The position numbers and the translations under genes are program-made. A DNA stretch of 52,587 nucleotides, from NCBI GenBank assembly GCA_022760475.1, contig JALEFZ010000078.1, positions 1 through 52,587 of the forward strand, written 5' to 3'. Below, one piece after another: positions 51,154-52,587 of this stretch. The stretch comes from Bacteroidia bacterium. GTDB lineage: Bacteria; Bacteroidota; Bacteroidia; J057. The notes under the pieces are model-generated. The model was not told where the DNA came from. It ran no database searches and worked only from the letters and a program-made list of their open reading frames with translations. The first letter of the stretch is position 1. Each line of letters begins with the position of its first letter.

Positions 51154-52068
51154 ATGAAACCAACTTTTAAAAACCTTGCTTTCCGAGGAGGAGGGGTAAA
51201 GGGAATTGCTTATGGCGGAGCCTTGGAAGAACTCGATGCCATGGGACTTTACGCGGGTGTAGAGCGTGTGTCAGGAACCTCAGCCGGGGCCATTACCAGT
51301 TTGTTGGTAGGATTACGTTATCCAGTATCAAAAATAATGGATGTACTTTGGTCGACCAGCTTCAAGGAATTTATGGATAAGCCTGACCCTTTGCGTGTCG
51401 CGACAAAGTACGGTTATTACAAGGGTGAATTTGCCTTAAATTGGCTTCATGAGCTTGTAAAAAATTCTCCCCTTGGCCTGGATGCCAATGCTACATTTGC
51501 AGACCTAAAAGCAGCAGGAGGACGAGATACTTTTCTCTATGCCACAGATGTCAATACCCATAGCGCGCAGGAACTCAGTTTTAGAGAAAGTCCTGATACC
51601 ATGCTCGCAGAAGCTGCCCGCGCATCCATGTCCATTCCTATGTTTTTTGAAGCATTCCAATTCAGCAATTCCAAACCAAATGATCATATATATGTGGATG
51701 GTGGGATGGTTCTGAACTTCCCCCTAAGTATTTTTGATGAAAAGGAGTTTTTGCCGGCAGGGCAGGAAAGCGGTCCTAATCCAGAATCCCTTGGATTTTA
51801 CTTCATACCCGAACCGGGCAGCCCTCCTACAGACAATGAATTTGGATACAACCACCTCATAAAATTCGTAGTCAACAATTTCGAAACCATTTTGAAAGCT
51901 CAGATCATTGACTACCATTTGGACCCTACAGATGTAAAAAGGACAGTTGAGGTTAGCGACTGCTCAATCAAAGCCACAGATTTTGACTTGAGCAAGGATG
52001 ATAAGACAAAATTGGTCCAGGCAGGTAAAGCTGCAGTTGTGAAGTACATGAAGCAGTATGAGGCTTAG
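51154..52068 (+). CDS. Patatin-like phospholipase
   Basis: A 304-residue patatin-like lipid hydrolase. It has the oxyanion loop RGGGVKG (11-17), the nucleophile Ser43 in GTSAG and the catalytic Asp182 in VDGG (a Ser-Asp dyad). The chain has no signal peptide, so it is cytoplasmic or acts at the inner membrane. It may turn over phospholipids or be a toxin-like effector; the lack of a secretion partner favours a housekeeping role. The gene is monocistronic. Confidence 0.92.
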   Translation: MKPTFKNLAFRGGGVKGIAYGGALEELDAMGLYAGVERVSGTSAGAITSLLVGLRYPVSKIMDVLWSTSFKEFMDKPDPLRVATKYGYYKGEFALNWLHELVKNSPLGLDANATFADLKAAGGRDTFLYATDVNTHSAQELSFRESPDTMLAEAARASMSIPMFFEAFQFSNSKPNDHIYVDGGMVLNFPLSIFDEKEFLPAGQESGPNPESLGFYFIPEPGSPPTDNEFGYNHLIKFVVNNFETILKAQIIDYHLDPTDVKRTVEVSDCSIKATDFDLSKDDKTKLVQAGKAAVVKYMKQYEA

Positions 52069-52080
52069 GCTGCCATAGAG

Positions 52081-52131
52081 GCAAATAAGTCGGATCTCTA
52101 AAAATCTGACTTATTTGCCTTTATTTTTTAT
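52081..52131 (+). terminator. Intrinsic terminator of the patatin gene
   Basis: GCAAATAAGTCGGAT (52081-52095) pairs with ATCTGACTTATTTGC (52104-52118), with one wobble, followed by a T-rich stretch. Confidence 0.8.
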
Positions 52132-52140
52132 TAAACCTGA

Positions 52141-52194
52141 TTCTGGCCTTTTATTGACATGGATTCCCCTTTGCCTGCTCTCCAAAGGCCAGAA
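52141..52194 (+). promoter_or_regulatory. Long-loop hairpin before the last gene
   Basis: TTCTGGCCTTT (52141-52151) and AAAGGCCAGAA (52184-52194) are exact complements separated by 32 bp. No T-run follows. It may be a leader structure or operator of the next gene, or unrelated. Confidence 0.3.
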
Positions 52195-52277
52195 AAAAGC
52201 CCTTAAGCTCAGATATAGCTATTTCTCTATCCATTTTCTGGGATAAAAAATCTTAAGTGAAAGGTCAGCTAGTTGTT

Positions 52278-52587
52278 ATGACAAGAACCAAATACTTATT
52301 CTTTTTATTTTTATTGGTAAATACAGCTTTTGGACAAAGCAAGATTTTCCTGGAGCTGCCCACCAATACACCCAATGGTGATCCCATCTACATAGCTGGT
52401 AACTTCCAGGGATGGAATCCAGGAAAGGAAGGCTTCCAACTTCAGAAAAGTGAAAAAGAGGGTTTATATGTCATTGAACTGAATCTTCCTGAAGGACAAG
52501 TTGAGTTTAAATTTACCCGGGGTTCCTGGACTAAGGTAGAAGCCAATCTTGATGGCAGTCCAAGAGCAAACAGGCAATACTCCATAA
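52278..52587 (+). CDS. Secreted protein with E-set/CBM48-like domain, partial (3' end beyond window)
   Basis: Starts at the ATG at 52278 and is open to the window edge (103 residues). After a signal peptide (about 1-19), the sequence IYIAGNFQGWNPGKEGF and the following LPEGQVEFKFTRGSWTKVEAN are typical of the Ig-like/E-set (CBM48- or CBM20-like) domain at the front of Bacteroidota esterases and amylases, where it may touch glycans. The catalytic domain, if any, is not in the window. Esterase or amylase is a guess. Confidence 0.7.
   Translation, partial: MTRTKYLFFLFLLVNTAFGQSKIFLELPTNTPNGDPIYIAGNFQGWNPGKEGFQLQKSEKEGLYVIELNLPEGQVEFKFTRGSWTKVEANLDGSPRANRQYSI

Noticed and set aside
51154..52068. 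Patatin-like protein as a CBASS or other defence effector
   Set aside because: No cyclase, sensor or membrane partner is next to it; the neighbours are a helicase with its own unit and a secreted protein, with a terminator between.

Overview
The window looks like a chromosomal segment of a free-living, probably marine member of the Bacteroidota. The evidence is a SusC/SusD outer-membrane pair, secreted proteins ending in type IX secretion (T9SS) sorting domains, many signal-peptide beta-barrels and lipoproteins, promoters matching the phylum's TTTG-N19/20-TAnnTTTG consensus, mostly A-rich leaders without Shine-Dalgarno sequences, and a 938-residue CarB without the allosteric domain (as I recall from flavobacterial CarB). 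Two sodium-linked transporters (SLC13/DASS and NhaD) suggest a saline habitat. I cannot name the genus. I see no tRNA, rRNA, CRISPR array, phage or insertion sequence.

Layout. 0-5.5 kb: a truncated PDZ/alpha-beta hydrolase, an Imm17-like small membrane protein behind carB, and divergent queA. 5.5-7.6 kb: the clpP-clpX operon. 8-11 kb: a large secreted subtilisin-like protease (S8 + PKD + T9SS tail). 11-15 kb: a tandem universal stress protein, then three closely related MarR regulators with a SAM methyltransferase between the second and third. 15-20 kb: flotillin-like FloA with an overlapping secreted OmpA-like partner, a small membrane protein, a BtuF/BtuC-type importer lacking its ATPase, and a beta-barrel. 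20-25.3 kb: a lipoprotein and an orphan SusC/SusD pair. 25.9-31.4 kb: dnaE, an MscS channel and a 2-hydroxyacid dehydrogenase, probably co-transcribed. 31.4-36.4 kb: DASS symporter, a von Willebrand A protein, NhaD antiporter. 36.8-45.3 kb: surface and envelope proteins (fibre-like protein, OsmC enzyme, four-module DUF4397 protein, two uncharacterised membrane proteins, a lipocalin-like lipoprotein, a beta-barrel). 45.4-52.6 kb: an NlpC/P60-YARHG cell-wall enzyme, two poorly characterised envelope proteins, a Pif1-like helicase, a patatin-like lipase, and the start of a protein with a carbohydrate-binding-like domain.

Most of the segment is ordinary core and envelope content, without a clear genomic island. 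The most unusual signals are: a family of 28-34 bp near-perfect palindromes, two in each of two gene-free gaps (25.6-25.8 and 33.0-33.3 kb); the MarR cluster, with an inverted repeat upstream of its first gene and an intrinsic terminator ending just before the methyltransferase start codon; a histidine/acid-rich insertion in NhaD; and several uncharacterised surface proteins with internal repeats. I found no clear new defence or mobile system.

Starts were moved to the first plausible ATG wherever a longer reading frame relied on TTG; the exception is the BtuC-like permease, which has no usable ATG.
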